Positions 24,245-34,083 of a DNA stretch of 38,195 nt are shown piece after piece. Made by a program: the position numbers and the translations under genes. The notes beneath the pieces are model-generated. The model did not search any database. It was not told where the DNA came from and saw nothing but the letters and a program-made list of their open reading frames with translations. Source of the DNA: Bacillus alveayuensis (lineage in GTDB: Bacteria > Bacillota > Bacilli > Bacillales > Aeribacillaceae); assembly GCA_030812955.1 (NCBI GenBank), contig JAUSTR010000019.1:1-38195 (forward strand), read 5' to 3'. Position 1 is the first letter of the stretch. Each line of letters begins with the position of its first letter.

Positions 24245-25553
24245 ATTAGGATTTATTCTTTCTTCAGCAGGTGCCGCTATTGGACTAGGTGCAATATGGA
24301 AGTTCCCATACGTAACGGGGATGAGTGGCGGTGGAGCTTTCTTTTTAATTTTTATTGCATTCACGCTATTAATAGGTCTTCCGATGTTGATCTCTGAATT
24401 TATTATTGGCCGCGGGGCTGGAAAAGAAGCGATCAGTGCTTATCGAAAGCTTGCTCCGAACACGAATTGGGTATGGGTTGGCCGTTTAGGTGTGATTGGC
24501 TGCTTCCTTCTTTTATCATTTTATAGCGTTGCTGGTGGCTGGGTTCTCATTTATTCCGCTTTATCTGTACCAGGGATGCTCATTACCGATGCCACAAATT
24601 ACCCTGACTTATTCGGTAGTATCATTTCAAATCCTATGATTACGCTTCTCGGTCTTGCTCTCTTTTTACTCATTAATGTAATTGTGTTATCATTTGGGAT
24701 TCAAAATGGTATTGAAAAAGCGAATAAATATTTAATGCCGTTATTATTCATCTTTTTTATCATTCTCGTTGTCCGTTCACTTACATTAGAAGGAGCGATG
24801 GAAGGTGTTCGCTTTTTCCTAACACCAAACTTTGAAAATATAACAAGCGAGGCCATTTTATATGCATTAGGACAATCCTTTTTCGCCTTAGCCGTTGGAT
24901 TTTCGTGTATGGTTACGTACAGCTCTTATTTAGATCAAAATGTCAGCCTGCCATCATCAGCAAGCTGGGTAGCGCTGATGAATATTTTCGTTTCCATGTT
25001 AGCTGGTCTTGCGATTTTCCCAGCCGTATTTTCATTCGGACTAGAGCCAGCCGAAGGACCTGGACTATTATTCATCGTACTGCCAACCGTTTTTTCACAA
25101 ATGCCGTTTGGTGAACTCTTTTTAAGCTTGTTCCTATTACTGTTTTTATTCGCTACATTAACGAGTTCATTTAGCTTACTGGAAATTATCGTGTCCGCTT
25201 TTACAGCAAAGGGAACACGTTCCAGAAAAGCTGTCTCTTTAACATCTGGATTAATTGTTTTTATTGCCGGAATTCCTGCTGCCTTATCATTTAGTGCACT
25301 CGCTGATTTTCAAATTTTCGGCAAAACAGTCTTTGATGCGACAGATTATCTCGTCAGCAACATTCTTCTTCCAATCGGATGCTTATTCATTAGCTTATTT
25401 ATCGTCCACAAAATGGATAAAGAACTTGTGAAACAAGAATTTTTACTTGCTGGGAACTTCCCTAATGCTCTCTACTCAGCATGGAGATGGCTTATGAAGT
25501 GGATCGTCCCGATTGGAATTATCATCGTATTTATTAATTTGATAAGAGGGTAA
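24213..25553 (+). CDS. Sodium-dependent SNF family transporter, likely tryptophan uptake
   Basis: 446 residues from ATG 24213 (AAAGGAG upstream; a TTG at 24204 is too close to it). Neurotransmitter:sodium symporter family of the bacterial type (LeuT/TnaT/MhsT fold). First helix carries the sodium and substrate signature GAAIGLGAIWKFPYV (about 20-34), then SGGGAFFLIFIAF, a conserved FIIGRGAGKEAISAYRKL loop, and about eleven to twelve hydrophobic helices. Placement right after kynUBA suggests it imports tryptophan or another aromatic amino acid to feed that pathway; this is inference. It ends at a strong bidirectional terminator shared with the Wadjet operon. Confidence 0.9.
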   Translation: MDGRKEQWSSKLGFILSSAGAAIGLGAIWKFPYVTGMSGGGAFFLIFIAFTLLIGLPMLISEFIIGRGAGKEAISAYRKLAPNTNWVWVGRLGVIGCFLLLSFYSVAGGWVLIYSALSVPGMLITDATNYPDLFGSIISNPMITLLGLALFLLINVIVLSFGIQNGIEKANKYLMPLLFIFFIILVVRSLTLEGAMEGVRFFLTPNFENITSEAILYALGQSFFALAVGFSCMVTYSSYLDQNVSLPSSASWVALMNIFVSMLAGLAIFPAVFSFGLEPAEGPGLLFIVLPTVFSQMPFGELFLSLFLLLFLFATLTSSFSLLEIIVSAFTAKGTRSRKAVSLTSGLIVFIAGIPAALSFSALADFQIFGKTVFDATDYLVSNILLPIGCLFISLFIVHKMDKELVKQEFLLAGNFPNALYSAWRWLMKWIVPIGIIIVFINLIRG

Positions 25554-25563
25554 CTATTTAAAA

Positions 25564-25594
25564 CGAAGGGTTTTTATGGCCCTTCGATTTTTTT
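25564..25594. terminator. Bidirectional terminator between symporter and JetD genes
   Basis: CGAAGGG (25564-25570) pairs with CCCTTCG (25580-25586), followed by seven T on the plus strand at 25588-25594. The hairpin lies between convergent stops; the minus-strand T-run (from 25561-25563) is shorter. Confidence 0.85.
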
Positions 25595-26918
25595 AACAAA
25601 TGATTTTCATATCATGAATTAGTTCGTCTATTAATTCTTCTTGGTATCCGGCTTTTTTCTGATTGATCATCTCTTCTTTTACTTCCATTAGCTCGGGAAG
25701 ATCAATCATATTGAGGCGGGAGAGGCGTTCGTTCTCTAAATCTTTATTGGATATACAATGTTGATAGTCTTTTAAGCTGTAGCGCCAAAGCTTCACATGT
25801 TCGGGTGATCGTTTTTTTAGCCGCTGTGCCATTTGCAAGCCTTCTCCATCAAAATCGCCGGAATAATATATGGTTACATTTTCTTTCACCAAAAGATCAA
25901 TTAATAATAAAGCAGCTAATTTAAATTGTCCATGTGTACAAATAAGTGGAGGTGGCTCTGGAAATGGCCAACGATCTAAAATTGTTGAACAAACACCGGA
26001 ATTTTCCACAATAAAAACGGCATTTCCCATAATCGGACGACAAGTGGTTAGCTTTACGACTTCTCTTAAAGGTAAATTTAGGGCAGCTTGTTCGCGATTT
26101 GCGGCTTGAAATAGCTCATAATCCCCTTTCTTCGTCGTTCCTATAAGCCCGATACAAGTCACAAAATTTAATAAATCATCACGTAAAAGATGAAACGATT
26201 GTAAAATGTCATTTGCTTCTTCTGATGTTAATTGGCTGTAAATAAACGAGATTTCCCCTTTTTCGTATAAATGAAACTGTAATGCATGCAATAATGCTTT
26301 TCCTTGTTCACCATCAAGGTCAAATGCATGGGGATTTTTCGTGATTTTTTGAGCAAAAAACGGCAACCGTTCAAAACGGTTTCCGCTTGGTAATTTTTTG
26401 AGCGCTTGGCAAACATGTTGAAGAATCGCTCTTAATAACTGGCAATTTTCATCATATAAGGAATGGAGAAATCGCGTTCCCCTTCCTTTATTTTTGACAA
26501 AATGGAGCCAACGAGATGCATGGGGATTTTCATCGATTAATTGTTGAAAAAATGCTTCTTTTTGTAATTCGTATTGTTCTTTTTCCTCCACTTTCGTTAC
26601 AAGCTTTTCTCCTGCATACGCTTCGAGAATATCTTTTATCTCAAGGTGAGCATATTTTGTTTTAGATAATGCTTTTTCAAAAAGAGCAAATGAAATCGTT
26701 GCAGAAGATTGATGGGTATAGTCTTTTCGAAAAAAGGTCGTAAAAGCCATTTTTTCATTTGGTTGTAAATGGGTGAGCTTCACGCTTCCCCCAATCCGGC
26801 CTAATTGGCGATAACGTTCAATGAGTTTCGGAAGGAGCCGGTCGAAACCAGACTCCTCTTTTAAATAGGTGACAAATTCGTGTAGTTGTGTCAAACTTTC
26901 ATCGCCTCTTCTTCCCAT
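25593..26918 (-). CDS. jetD: Wadjet JetD: DUF2399/Toprim DNA-cleavage subunit
   Basis: 441 residues if started at ATG 26918; TTG 26894 overlapping the jetC stop by four bases is an equally credible start. The C-terminal Toprim fold is clear: acidic strand VFIVENSGVCS (about 297-307, catalytic Glu) and YYSGDFDGEGLQMAQRL (about 351-367, the DxDxE motif). The N-terminal part corresponds to the arm/dimer region of TIGR02679-type proteins. In Wadjet the JetD dimer nicks or cuts circular plasmid DNA held by the JetABC motor, in the manner of a topoisomerase VI-like nuclease. Last gene of jetABCD. DUF2399 instead of DUF2220 points to type II. Confidence 0.92.
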   Translation of the reverse strand: MGRRGDESLTQLHEFVTYLKEESGFDRLLPKLIERYRQLGRIGGSVKLTHLQPNEKMAFTTFFRKDYTHQSSATISFALFEKALSKTKYAHLEIKDILEAYAGEKLVTKVEEKEQYELQKEAFFQQLIDENPHASRWLHFVKNKGRGTRFLHSLYDENCQLLRAILQHVCQALKKLPSGNRFERLPFFAQKITKNPHAFDLDGEQGKALLHALQFHLYEKGEISFIYSQLTSEEANDILQSFHLLRDDLLNFVTCIGLIGTTKKGDYELFQAANREQAALNLPLREVVKLTTCRPIMGNAVFIVENSGVCSTILDRWPFPEPPPLICTHGQFKLAALLLIDLLVKENVTIYYSGDFDGEGLQMAQRLKKRSPEHVKLWRYSLKDYQHCISNKDLENERLSRLNMIDLPELMEVKEEMINQKKAGYQEELIDELIHDMKIIC

Positions 26919-29900
26919 TCATCCATTAATAGCTTTCGTTGCGAACCGTTCCAAAAATAACGAATCACCGTAACAAATGGAGCGTTTTTCGGACGAACAA
27001 GCTCGCAAATAGACAAGCTTGAAACCGTGTCATAATCTCCCCATAGCGCTTGGGAATTCATGATATAATTAAAACCAAGCTCTTCCACTAATTCAAACAT
27101 ATCACGAATATTGTTTTCATCCACTCCAGCAAACGCTTCATCGAGCGAAATAATATATGGAGCATCTAGACTTGCTTCTTGATAGCGAGAATAGGCAGCT
27201 GAAAACAACGGGATGTACATGGCCATTGCCTTCTCCCCGCCGCTGAACGTGAAAAAGACATGATTCGTTAATTCTCTCTTCGGCTCTCCTTCCCTTTTAT
27301 AATAAAGGGTAAACGCAAACCATTTCCGATAATCTAATATTTCTTTAATGACTTGATGCAAAGTCGCTCCGTACCCTTCTGATAAAGATAACTCTCTTGC
27401 TCTCGTAATTTTCGAGCGGAAATGATTCGTTATCCTTTTCATGTCCTCTTCTTTTAACAATCTCGGATCTGATCTCAATAAATCGACTAAATCTTTTGTG
27501 TCCATTTCTTCTTCTACTTCTGCTGTTTTCGGACGCCATTTAATCGAAAACGTCAAACCTGAAGAAGTATCTCGCTTTTCCATCAAATCGTTTATTTTTT
27601 TCACCCATCGTTCGGCACGGTGAATACGGGCACGTAAAATTCTCCCAACACTATTTAAAATAATTTCTTCATATAATTCACGATCTGTTTCATTTAACAC
27701 TTCTTGCTGTGTGATGATATCATGCTCAATCTCTTTTAAAACATAATACGGGCTCACACGTTTCCCTTTAAATTCTAATAGTAAAATCGTTCTTCGTGCC
27801 TTTTCGTGAAGGGAGTTCCATTTCATGCTCATTTCCTCAGAAATCCCTTCAAATTCATCTATATCCAAGGTTTTCCCCCACATCTCTTCTGTCAAACGAT
27901 ATTCGACAAGCGTCTGCTGTTCTTGGAAAAAACATTTCGTTAATTTTTCTGAAATCGACCCTCGCGTTTCTTTCTTTAATAAATCAGCATATGTACGCTG
28001 AATATTTTTCGCAAGCTCATAAATATTTTCCCCTTCCTCCTCCTCATTTAACACGAAGCGCAACCCTACTTCCTCTTCGAACAATTCCTCCCAACAAGCA
28101 TCTAGTTTCTCTAAGTGAGTTAACTCATCTAATATGATTTTCTGTTTTTCTTCTGCCGTTTCTCGATCTTTTGTATAAGAAACAGCCAACTCCCCTAATT
28201 TCGGTAGCCTCTCTTCAATTTTTTCTAGCATTTCGGTTACTTCTTGAATTTGGCGGCGTATATCTTCCGCTCCAAGTTCTTGTAAACGTTTTTGAAGCTG
28301 TTCAAGCTTTAAGGTTTCTTTATCCATTCGATCCTTTAGTATATTTAATTCCCCTTTTAAACTATCGATGTCTTCCATTACTTCTTCTAAATTTTTCTTT
28401 TGTGACTGTAAATAAGTACGATTTCGAGCAAATGCTGTAAACGTGACTTGAAGAGACTGTAACTGTTTCAAGTATGATTGCATAAAAGCATGTGCTGAAT
28501 GAAAGGCTTGTTCATTTGCTTCAATGTTCATATCTTTTGTCCATTCGTTTAGTTCATATCTAATTTTGTCCCACCGTCTATGCGCTTCCTTTACTTTTTC
28601 ATTCCGCTTCTGAACCTCTTCTTCATCATTTTTTAATCGATGGCGAACCGCTTGTAGATTAGAAAAGGCTTCTTTTGCATCTCGTTCTGTTGGAAATTGT
28701 GTAAAGGAAACCTCGATTTCATTTATCATTTGCATCGTTTGTTCATACTTCTCTTGCCATTCCTCGCGTTTTTTCTGTAAAAGCGATAATTCCTCTTGAA
28801 TTTGTTCTATTTTTTGCTTTCGATAACGCTCACGTGCTTGACTGCCGATAAACTGTGCATCATTTGTTGGACTATGACCGGCTATTAAGCCAATTTTGTA
28901 TCGCCCATCTGAATAAACAACGGTTTCACCATTCTTCTTCTCACCATCGACAACAATGCTCGATAATACCTTCTCTACTTCCTCTTTGGAGATCTTGGAA
29001 CTTTCCGGTAAGTCAGGCTTTAACCAAGCTGCTAATGTATGTTGATCATTTCGAACCGGATTTGCTTGAATGATTTTATCATGCTTCGTTACCATATGAT
29101 CATACTCATTAGGAACAATTAACGCATCCAACAACCCCGTCGCATAAAGAGCCGATTCCACTCGTTCACGCAAATCCTCGCTTACATCATCGTGAAATTC
29201 AACCGCTTGATAGAAAGGAACAAATGGGATCCTTTTTTCCTCCAGTTCTTTTCTTGCTTCAATGGTCAGAACATGCCGCGGAGGCTCTGGATCTTTTTTT
29301 TGTTTCCATTCCTCTAACTCTAACTTCTTCTCCTTTATTTCTTTGTCAAGAATGGAAATTTGGTGTGCTTGTTGTAATTTCTCTGTTCCATATTGCTGCT
29401 TTAGCTCTTCATATTTTACGACAAAGGGATGTTTGGCTTCTTCAAAAGCATAAGGTTCATATAAGTCTTGGATGCGGTGAAGTGTCTGCTGCATTTGATC
29501 TTCACTTATTTCAAAATACGGATGGTCGCTTACCCAACGAATGAATGCTTCATGGAGTTGATTTTTTTCTTCCTCAAATAATGAAAGCCATTTCCTTTCT
29601 TCATATCTCGTTTGATCAAGCCTTTTTTGCGCTTCACCATATTCACGGCTTGCATCATCAAATCGCTGCTTTTCGCGATTGTATTCTTGCCATTTGGCTA
29701 AAATCTTTCGTAAATTCTCTTCATAAACTTCTGCTTCCTTTTTCCAAACAATAAAATCAAATTCCCCTTCCATATGGCGCTTAAAGTCTTCGGCATTTAT
29801 TTCGTGATTCGAAAAAGAAGCTTCCAATGCATCGGTTTCCATTTCTTCTAATAATTCATTCATTTTCTCCTGGAATTCATGATGCTCATCCATTTGTTCT

Positions 29901-31045
29901 TGGATCGATTCTCTCAGCTGTCTTTCACGTTTCTCTTTCACGTTTAGTGCAAATTCTTTTTTATTCCCTTCATCTTTTAAGCTGGCTAATTTCTTTTCTG
30001 TTAACAATTTTTCTTGCTCTGCATCAAATACCTCATGCTTTTCCAGCTGCTTTTTCGTTTCTGTGTATACTTCTTTATCTGTTTTTAATTTATTTTGTTC
30101 AGCTATACATTCTGTAAATTTTTCATTTAATTCCTTGATCGTCTCTTGGAGTGCTTTTTCTTCTTCCTTCTTTTTTTGCAAAGTTTTTCTTGCTTTCACG
30201 TATTCCGCTGCTTTTTCCGCCAACATGTATTGGTTATAAGCATCATAATGGGCACACAACCTTTCAAGCGCCCGTTTATCTCTTTCTAATTGTTCGAGTT
30301 GCTGCTTCGTTTGATCCATATTTTCTATGGTGTCGGAAAGTGGACGAAGCTCATCGTCTGACAATTCTGGTAAAGAATTTTCAAGAATACCATATATAAC
30401 AGTCGGTTTAAAGTCTTTTGAAAGCTTTGGACTGCGAAGCTGGATTAACAACTTAATTAATTCATCATAAGCCTCAAGTGTTTCAAACCCAAAAATATAC
30501 TTATTAACGAGCTCCATGTATTCTTTTTGTGATTGTACGACCCTGCCGCCTTCGCCGATTTTCAATTCCAATTCTTTTTTGGTTAAGGGAACTTTTTGGC
30601 TAGATGAACCGATTTTCTCTTCTTTATATAAAAATAAATCATAGCCAATTCGGCGATTATCTGTGATGACAAATCCCCAAAAATCCATATTTTTGTGTCG
30701 CTTTGCTCGAAGACCGATCCCGGTGGTAATATATTGCGCCGTGTTTTTTCTCTTATACTCCATAAATAAATATCCAGTTCTTTCATCTCTTTCCGTCACT
30801 TCTTTTTCCCCTAATAGATAGTCTTCCATTTTTCTTGCTTTGGAGCCGAATGGATCAAGGCGGTCAGGACTTTTTTTGCCATCTAATAAAACGGGTAGAA
30901 AGCTTTGCATCGTCACCGACTTTCCTGAACCATTACTTCCTCTTAAAAGAAGCTTTCCATCAGCAAATTGAAAAATTTCTTCATCATAGTACCAAAAGTT
31001 CACGACCCCAGCCCGTTTCATCTGCCATTGGTTTTGTGCTGTCAC
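26891..31045 (-). CDS. jetC: Wadjet JetC: SMC-like ATPase (TIGR02680 family)
   Basis: 1384 residues, the length typical of TIGR02680 proteins. N-terminal head: VNFWYYDEEIFQFADGKLLL then Walker A GSNGSGKS (about 35-42). Long coiled coils rich in Glu/Lys at about 230-560 and 720-960 flank a hinge-like globular part (about 560-700, with VPFYQAVEFHDDVSEDLRERVESAL, split here, and GLIAGHSPTNDAQFIG). The C-terminal head has signature FTFSGGEKAMAMYIPL (about 1265-1280) and Walker B IISLDEAFAGVDENN (about 1298-1312). It is the loop-extruding motor that recognises circular plasmids by size. GTG start overlaps the jetB stop by four bases. Confidence 0.95.
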   Translation of the reverse strand: MTAQNQWQMKRAGVVNFWYYDEEIFQFADGKLLLRGSNGSGKSVTMQSFLPVLLDGKKSPDRLDPFGSKARKMEDYLLGEKEVTERDERTGYLFMEYKRKNTAQYITTGIGLRAKRHKNMDFWGFVITDNRRIGYDLFLYKEEKIGSSSQKVPLTKKELELKIGEGGRVVQSQKEYMELVNKYIFGFETLEAYDELIKLLIQLRSPKLSKDFKPTVIYGILENSLPELSDDELRPLSDTIENMDQTKQQLEQLERDKRALERLCAHYDAYNQYMLAEKAAEYVKARKTLQKKKEEEKALQETIKELNEKFTECIAEQNKLKTDKEVYTETKKQLEKHEVFDAEQEKLLTEKKLASLKDEGNKKEFALNVKEKRERQLRESIQEQMDEHHEFQEKMNELLEEMETDALEASFSNHEINAEDFKRHMEGEFDFIVWKKEAEVYEENLRKILAKWQEYNREKQRFDDASREYGEAQKRLDQTRYEERKWLSLFEEEKNQLHEAFIRWVSDHPYFEISEDQMQQTLHRIQDLYEPYAFEEAKHPFVVKYEELKQQYGTEKLQQAHQISILDKEIKEKKLELEEWKQKKDPEPPRHVLTIEARKELEEKRIPFVPFYQAVEFHDDVSEDLRERVESALYATGLLDALIVPNEYDHMVTKHDKIIQANPVRNDQHTLAAWLKPDLPESSKISKEEVEKVLSSIVVDGEKKNGETVVYSDGRYKIGLIAGHSPTNDAQFIGSQARERYRKQKIEQIQEELSLLQKKREEWQEKYEQTMQMINEIEVSFTQFPTERDAKEAFSNLQAVRHRLKNDEEEVQKRNEKVKEAHRRWDKIRYELNEWTKDMNIEANEQAFHSAHAFMQSYLKQLQSLQVTFTAFARNRTYLQSQKKNLEEVMEDIDSLKGELNILKDRMDKETLKLEQLQKRLQELGAEDIRRQIQEVTEMLEKIEERLPKLGELAVSYTKDRETAEEKQKIILDELTHLEKLDACWEELFEEEVGLRFVLNEEEEGENIYELAKNIQRTYADLLKKETRGSISEKLTKCFFQEQQTLVEYRLTEEMWGKTLDIDEFEGISEEMSMKWNSLHEKARRTILLLEFKGKRVSPYYVLKEIEHDIITQQEVLNETDRELYEEIILNSVGRILRARIHRAERWVKKINDLMEKRDTSSGLTFSIKWRPKTAEVEEEMDTKDLVDLLRSDPRLLKEEDMKRITNHFRSKITRARELSLSEGYGATLHQVIKEILDYRKWFAFTLYYKREGEPKRELTNHVFFTFSGGEKAMAMYIPLFSAAYSRYQEASLDAPYIISLDEAFAGVDENNIRDMFELVEELGFNYIMNSQALWGDYDTVSSLSICELVRPKNAPFVTVIRYFWNGSQRKLLMDEWEEEAMKV

Positions 31046-32205
31046 TTTTCTTCACTCCTAACAAAATCTTTCGGATAGTGCCCGATCGTTCTTCCGAGTA
31101 ATGGATATAAAAGAATCATTCCTGTCTCCTCTTCGATACTCGCCAGCTTCCAATCTATCATGACTTCAAGCAGTTCTTTTCCTATTTGCTTTAAGGACCC
31201 TTCCCGATACGTCTTGCTCCAACCATGCTTATATTTTTCACTACAACTTTTGATTAGCTGCTCGAAATCGGCTTGTGTCAAACGCATTTGTCCAAATTCA
31301 TTGCATTCAAATTCTTCCAATTGTTCTCTGATCAAAGAGGCAAACTGTAGTAAAATGTCCATAATGGCTTTTTGATCTGGAAATAACGTAAATCGGGCTC
31401 TTCTTTCTGATAACGTTAATAAAGCAGCATTTTTGTAGAGTTCAAACTGAAAGTCCGTATGCTTTTCAATATCTTCTCGAATGCGATTGCGGAAATTTCG
31501 TAAATAATAAAAATCAGGATCATCCTGTGATGTTCGGTACGTAACAGGTGATAAAAACAATTTTCGGTACACACGATGACGCCTCATTTCAGATGGTGAC
31601 GATTGCCATTCTTGTTCGAGTATTTCTTCCATTGTTTGATATTGAAAAAGGTCTTTCGGATAAGATCTCATAAAATAGCGAGAAATAATTGGTACTTCAT
31701 ATAAAACTTCTTCTTCATCATTCATTTGAAATCCAAGGATTTCTCCATCAATGACTTTAATGATTTGAAAGTCTTTAGCTGCTTGCATGACACGAATTAA
31801 CGATTTTCGATGTTCGTAATTCGTCCAATCTAAGGTGAGCGGTCCAGGATACATCCCTTGCAATTCCTCACAAAGCTCTGATAATAAAAATTGCTCGTCA
31901 ACGGATTTATTTTCTAAAAAAGCAAGCAGGCAGCAAAATAACGCATAGTCCATCGTTTCTTTAAAGTTTTGAATTCCCATCCAGCTTTCAGGTTCTACTG
32001 GGATTTTTTCAAGTTTAATAAAATGCCTGTGAACAATGAGGCGGTAACCGAATTTTTCGGAAATGTAGCGGCGCAAAATATGTTCACGCTCGCGAATCAT
32101 CTGATAAATCTCATACTCTTCCTCCCGTAAAATCCAAAAATTTTCAAATAATATTTCCAACGCTTCTTTCGCTTTATCATCAAATAATTGTGCTTCTCTT
32201 TCCAT
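31042..32205 (-). CDS. jetB: Wadjet JetB: KITE-type subunit (DUF2398/TIGR02678)
   Basis: 387 residues, matching TIGR02678 in size and larger than the type I JetB. Winged-helix tandem domain protein expected to bridge the kleisin JetA and the SMC heads, as MukE does. Recognisable family features: an N-terminal EALEILFENFWILREEEYEIYQMIREREHIL region (split), RYISEKFGYRLIVHRHFIKLEKIP and the C-terminal GMILLYPLLGRTIGHYP. GGAGGATG precedes the ATG, 36 bases after jetA. Family call is from length, order and sequence feel; the partners on either side make it firm. Confidence 0.9.
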   Translation of the reverse strand: MEREAQLFDDKAKEALEILFENFWILREEEYEIYQMIREREHILRRYISEKFGYRLIVHRHFIKLEKIPVEPESWMGIQNFKETMDYALFCCLLAFLENKSVDEQFLLSELCEELQGMYPGPLTLDWTNYEHRKSLIRVMQAAKDFQIIKVIDGEILGFQMNDEEEVLYEVPIISRYFMRSYPKDLFQYQTMEEILEQEWQSSPSEMRRHRVYRKLFLSPVTYRTSQDDPDFYYLRNFRNRIREDIEKHTDFQFELYKNAALLTLSERRARFTLFPDQKAIMDILLQFASLIREQLEEFECNEFGQMRLTQADFEQLIKSCSEKYKHGWSKTYREGSLKQIGKELLEVMIDWKLASIEEETGMILLYPLLGRTIGHYPKDFVRSEEK

Positions 32206-32241
32206 GATTCATCCTCCACAGAAAAAGGGAAATTGTATCTA

Positions 32242-33729
32242 TTAAGTAAAATGGATTTCAAAATTCGGCATTTGAAGAACACCATCTTCACTACGTAATG
32301 TAATCGTTGAATCATCCACTTTTTTCACTTTAATTTTTTTCCCTGTTTCAATTTTCGCTGTGTAGTCTTTATTGGCCATCGCCTTTCCAAGCCATGAGAG
32401 CAATGTTTTGCGGATATTCGCATCAATGGTCGGTAATTCGCGAAACACAATTTTATTCCCATTCATATATTGGCGAATCATTTCTTGTTCTTTTTCTTTT
32501 TCCTGTAAATATTGATTCATCATCATTTCTTTTTCTAATTTGTGATCTTGTAAGGCTGATGGTTTTGTCTTTTCCCGATAGTGGCGTACTCGCGGCTTAA
32601 TGGTTAATTCTGTCGGTGCTTCTTCCCATATGTCACGATAAATATCCTCTGTAGACTTTATATCAGCAAAAAGATGTTTTGTATGAAAAACACCGAAAAC
32701 CGTTGCAGACAGTTTATGAGCATCTTTTACATCATCCATCCGGGAAAACCATTCAGCTAAATGAAGGTAATCTTTCTTCCGGCTTCTGAAATTATGATGC
32801 CGCTCCCCTAACCTTTGTGCAAATCGTGTCATTCTCCGAATGGTTTCGTTCGTTTTGTTTTGCAGCATGGAAAGCTCGCTTTCATTCCCATTTCTTCCTA
32901 AAAACCATTCTTTTAAACTCCACCAGGTCTCAAAATGGTCTTTGATTAGATCATCCGTCGTTTGAGCGATATCTTCTAATCTCGGAATATTTTGTTTGTA
33001 ATGAACAACCTTTGTTACGAATGGTTGTACCATGTTTGGCGTCATATCTTCAAGCAACAATTCAATTTGCAAGGATGTTTTTTGTAAGGAAATAATAAAA
33101 TCGCGCAAATACTTTGTGAGAGCATCTTTATAAGCAAGAAAAGCTTCCGTCATCATGCGTTCTTCAATATTTTCACTATTTAAATAAGCGATATAGTCTG
33201 CGGAGTTTTGAATTATTTTTTTAAAATAGTCGAAAATATCCTCCCACATACGGTAGCATTCTTCATCGCTTGTCATTTGCAGCTTGCTTTGCTTAATAAG
33301 TTCAAACACTTTTTTGATCGATTCATATAGGCGGTCAAATAATGTTTTTTCAAGGGATCCACCAAAGGAATCACCCATTTTCTCAAGCGAGTTGACCATT
33401 CTCTCAATTTCAACTGTATAAGGGCTGCATTGGTAGCGAAAGCGTTTTTTCTTAAACTCTTCAATCGTTCGAACTTTTCCTGTCTCTTGACGAGCGATTA
33501 AGTTTTTCCATTTGACAAGCTGTTCCAAATCAGACGTCAGCATTTCCAACGTATAATCTCGAAATGGTTCGTATTCCTTTAAATGAGCAAACACTTCCTC
33601 TGGAAATAAATACTGCCGCATTTTTTCATGCTGCTCATAAAAATAGCGTAAAATAGCCCGATATCTCCAGGCATTTTCTGTCGTCAAATACGTTGCTTCA
33701 ACAATCGGCTTTAAAATTGATTGATCCAT
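32242..33729 (-). CDS. jetA: Wadjet JetA: kleisin-type subunit (DUF2397/TIGR02677)
   Basis: 495 residues, the standard length of TIGR02677. The N-terminus is characteristic: ATYLTTENAWRYRAILRYFY (about 11-30), followed by LFPEEVFAHLKEY and LTSDLEQLVKWKNL, a winged-helix region. The middle is helical, with RFAQRLGERHHNFRSRKKDYLHLAEWF (split, about 300-326), and the C-terminus (RKTLLSWLGKAMANKDYTAK) should bind the JetC head. Equivalent to MukF in the MukBEF-like condensin of Wadjet. First gene of the jetABCD operon; ATG preceded by a weak AGTGGTGA site, and TATAAT-like sequence lies about 40 bases upstream. Confidence 0.93.
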   Translation of the reverse strand: MDQSILKPIVEATYLTTENAWRYRAILRYFYEQHEKMRQYLFPEEVFAHLKEYEPFRDYTLEMLTSDLEQLVKWKNLIARQETGKVRTIEEFKKKRFRYQCSPYTVEIERMVNSLEKMGDSFGGSLEKTLFDRLYESIKKVFELIKQSKLQMTSDEECYRMWEDIFDYFKKIIQNSADYIAYLNSENIEERMMTEAFLAYKDALTKYLRDFIISLQKTSLQIELLLEDMTPNMVQPFVTKVVHYKQNIPRLEDIAQTTDDLIKDHFETWWSLKEWFLGRNGNESELSMLQNKTNETIRRMTRFAQRLGERHHNFRSRKKDYLHLAEWFSRMDDVKDAHKLSATVFGVFHTKHLFADIKSTEDIYRDIWEEAPTELTIKPRVRHYREKTKPSALQDHKLEKEMMMNQYLQEKEKEQEMIRQYMNGNKIVFRELPTIDANIRKTLLSWLGKAMANKDYTAKIETGKKIKVKKVDDSTITLRSEDGVLQMPNFEIHFT

Positions 33730-34083
33730 TTGTCACCACTTCTATTCGTTTTTTTCTATTATAAAATAACACATCAATAATATTGGAAAGAAATTTAAGG
33801 AATTGACTTATGAGGACAAAAATCATAAATGAGGAGAGTTTGATAAGGAAAAAGAACACTACTCTTATTTTAATTCAACTCTAGATCAAAAAGTCCTTCT
33901 TAAAAATTTTCTACTATTTTATTAAGTTTATTCAATCATTTTTTGCTGGTGATCATGTACACTTTTTTTGACAAATATTTTATTAAATTGACAAAAATTA
34001 TCTCACTATTTTTAAAGACTTATGTTATTCTTAAAATAGAAAAAATTTTCTTTCAATTTTATTAAAACTAGGGGGGAATAGCG
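33730..34083. promoter_or_regulatory. Divergent AT-rich promoter region of jetA and the stress protein gene
   Basis: 354 bases without a gene. On the plus strand two TTGACA boxes occur at 33968-33973 and 33988-33993; the second has TTTAAA after a 17-base spacer. GGGGGG shortly before 34084 is the ribosome site. On the minus strand a TATAAT-like box lies near 33760. No repeat or operator was noticed. Confidence 0.35.

Noticed and set aside
25593-33729. Reading the four genes as a new SMC-based system
   Set aside because: Order, lengths and motifs fit the described Wadjet JetABCD system, so novelty is not claimed.
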